A stretch of 5,933 nucleotides of DNA, from the NCBI GenBank assembly GCA_016207695.1, contig JACQPC010000072.1, positions 1-5,933 on the forward strand, written 5' to 3'. A program made the position numbers and the translations under genes. This DNA comes from Candidatus Doudnabacteria bacterium (GTDB lineage Bacteria; Patescibacteriota; Doudnabacteria; UBA920; O2-02-FULL-48-8). The notes under the pieces were generated by a model. The model was not told the origin of the DNA. It made no database searches and was given only the letters and a program-made list of their open reading frames with translations. Below are positions 5,881 through 5,933 of this stretch, piece by piece. Position 1 is the first letter of the stretch. Each line of letters starts with the position of its first letter.

Positions 5881-5933
5881 ATGGAATACACCTACCAAGC
5901 CAGAGATGAAAAAGGGATGATGCGCACCGGCAC
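5881..5933 (+). CDS. pilC: Type II secretion/T4P platform protein PilC, N-terminal fragment cut by window end
   Basis: Only the first 17 codons are present. They read MEYTYQARDEKGMMRTG, matching the start of the PilC/GspF (T2SSF) family, whose N-terminus has the pattern Y.ARD.KG....G. The ATG is 2 bp after the pilT stop, with GAAGGA at 5861-5866 as a distant, weak ribosome site. PilC is the polytopic inner-membrane platform on which PilB and PilT act, so its position right after pilT fits. The frame stays open to the end of the window; truncation is due to the window edge, not a mutation. Too little is visible to judge the rest. Confidence 0.85.
   Translation, partial: MEYTYQARDEKGMMRTG

Noticed and set aside
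1..5933. Alternative genetic code (TGA as glycine, as in Gracilibacteria/SR1)
   Set aside because: TGA ends pilN, pilO, pilB and the pseudo-receiver at positions that give family-normal lengths and overlapping starts, and no in-frame TGA needs to be read through.
1..5933. CRISPR arrays, tRNA or rRNA genes, riboswitches, phage or defence genes
   Set aside because: No regularly spaced repeats, cloverleaf-like segments or such domains were seen; apart from the first 86 bases and the pilM-pilN gap almost every base is coding.

Overview
The window is one continuous plus-strand type IV pilus (T4P) assembly operon of 5.9 kb. The order is pilM, pilN, pilO, a small PilP-position membrane protein, pilB (extension ATPase), a degenerate receiver-domain protein, pilT (retraction ATPase) and the first 17 codons of pilC (platform protein). 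No gene on the minus strand is supported.

The organism is most likely a member of Candidate Phyla Radiation/Patescibacteria. This is inferred from the compact tail-to-head gene packing, from the small protein ending in GRDNPFKKY where other lineages have lipoprotein PilP, from the GPTGHGKS form of the PilT P-loop, and from the absence of any secretin (PilQ) gene beside pilMNO. Four genes end in TGA and no reading frame needs TGA as a sense codon, so the TGA=Gly code of Gracilibacteria/SR1 is not in use. Base composition is intermediate and even across the genes. The exact phylum cannot be fixed from the sequence alone.

Layout: bases 1-86 hold a near-consensus sigma-70-type promoter (TTGACA, 17 bp, TATGAT) and a Shine-Dalgarno-like AAGGAG just before pilM. 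pilM (87-1133) is followed by a 140-bp gap holding a double-hairpin REPIN/MITE-like element (about 1148-1258). From pilN to pilT every junction overlaps: ATGA, ATGA, TAATG, ATGA, then a 17-bp overlap. pilC starts 2 bp after pilT. The pattern points to one polycistronic mRNA with translational coupling, broken only where the repeat sits.

Working together: PilM (actin-like, cytoplasmic) binds the cytoplasmic tail of PilN. PilN and PilO form the membrane alignment subcomplex, with the small GRDNPF protein as a probable PilP substitute. PilB and PilT are hexameric ATPases that would drive pilin polymerisation and retraction through PilC. The protein between PilB and PilT has a receiver fold but lacks the phosphoacceptor Asp, the Thr/Ser switch and the Lys, so it probably acts by binding rather than phosphotransfer. 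The points most worth following up are this pseudo-receiver, the repeat inside the operon, and the awkward promoter/ribosome-site/start arrangement of pilM.
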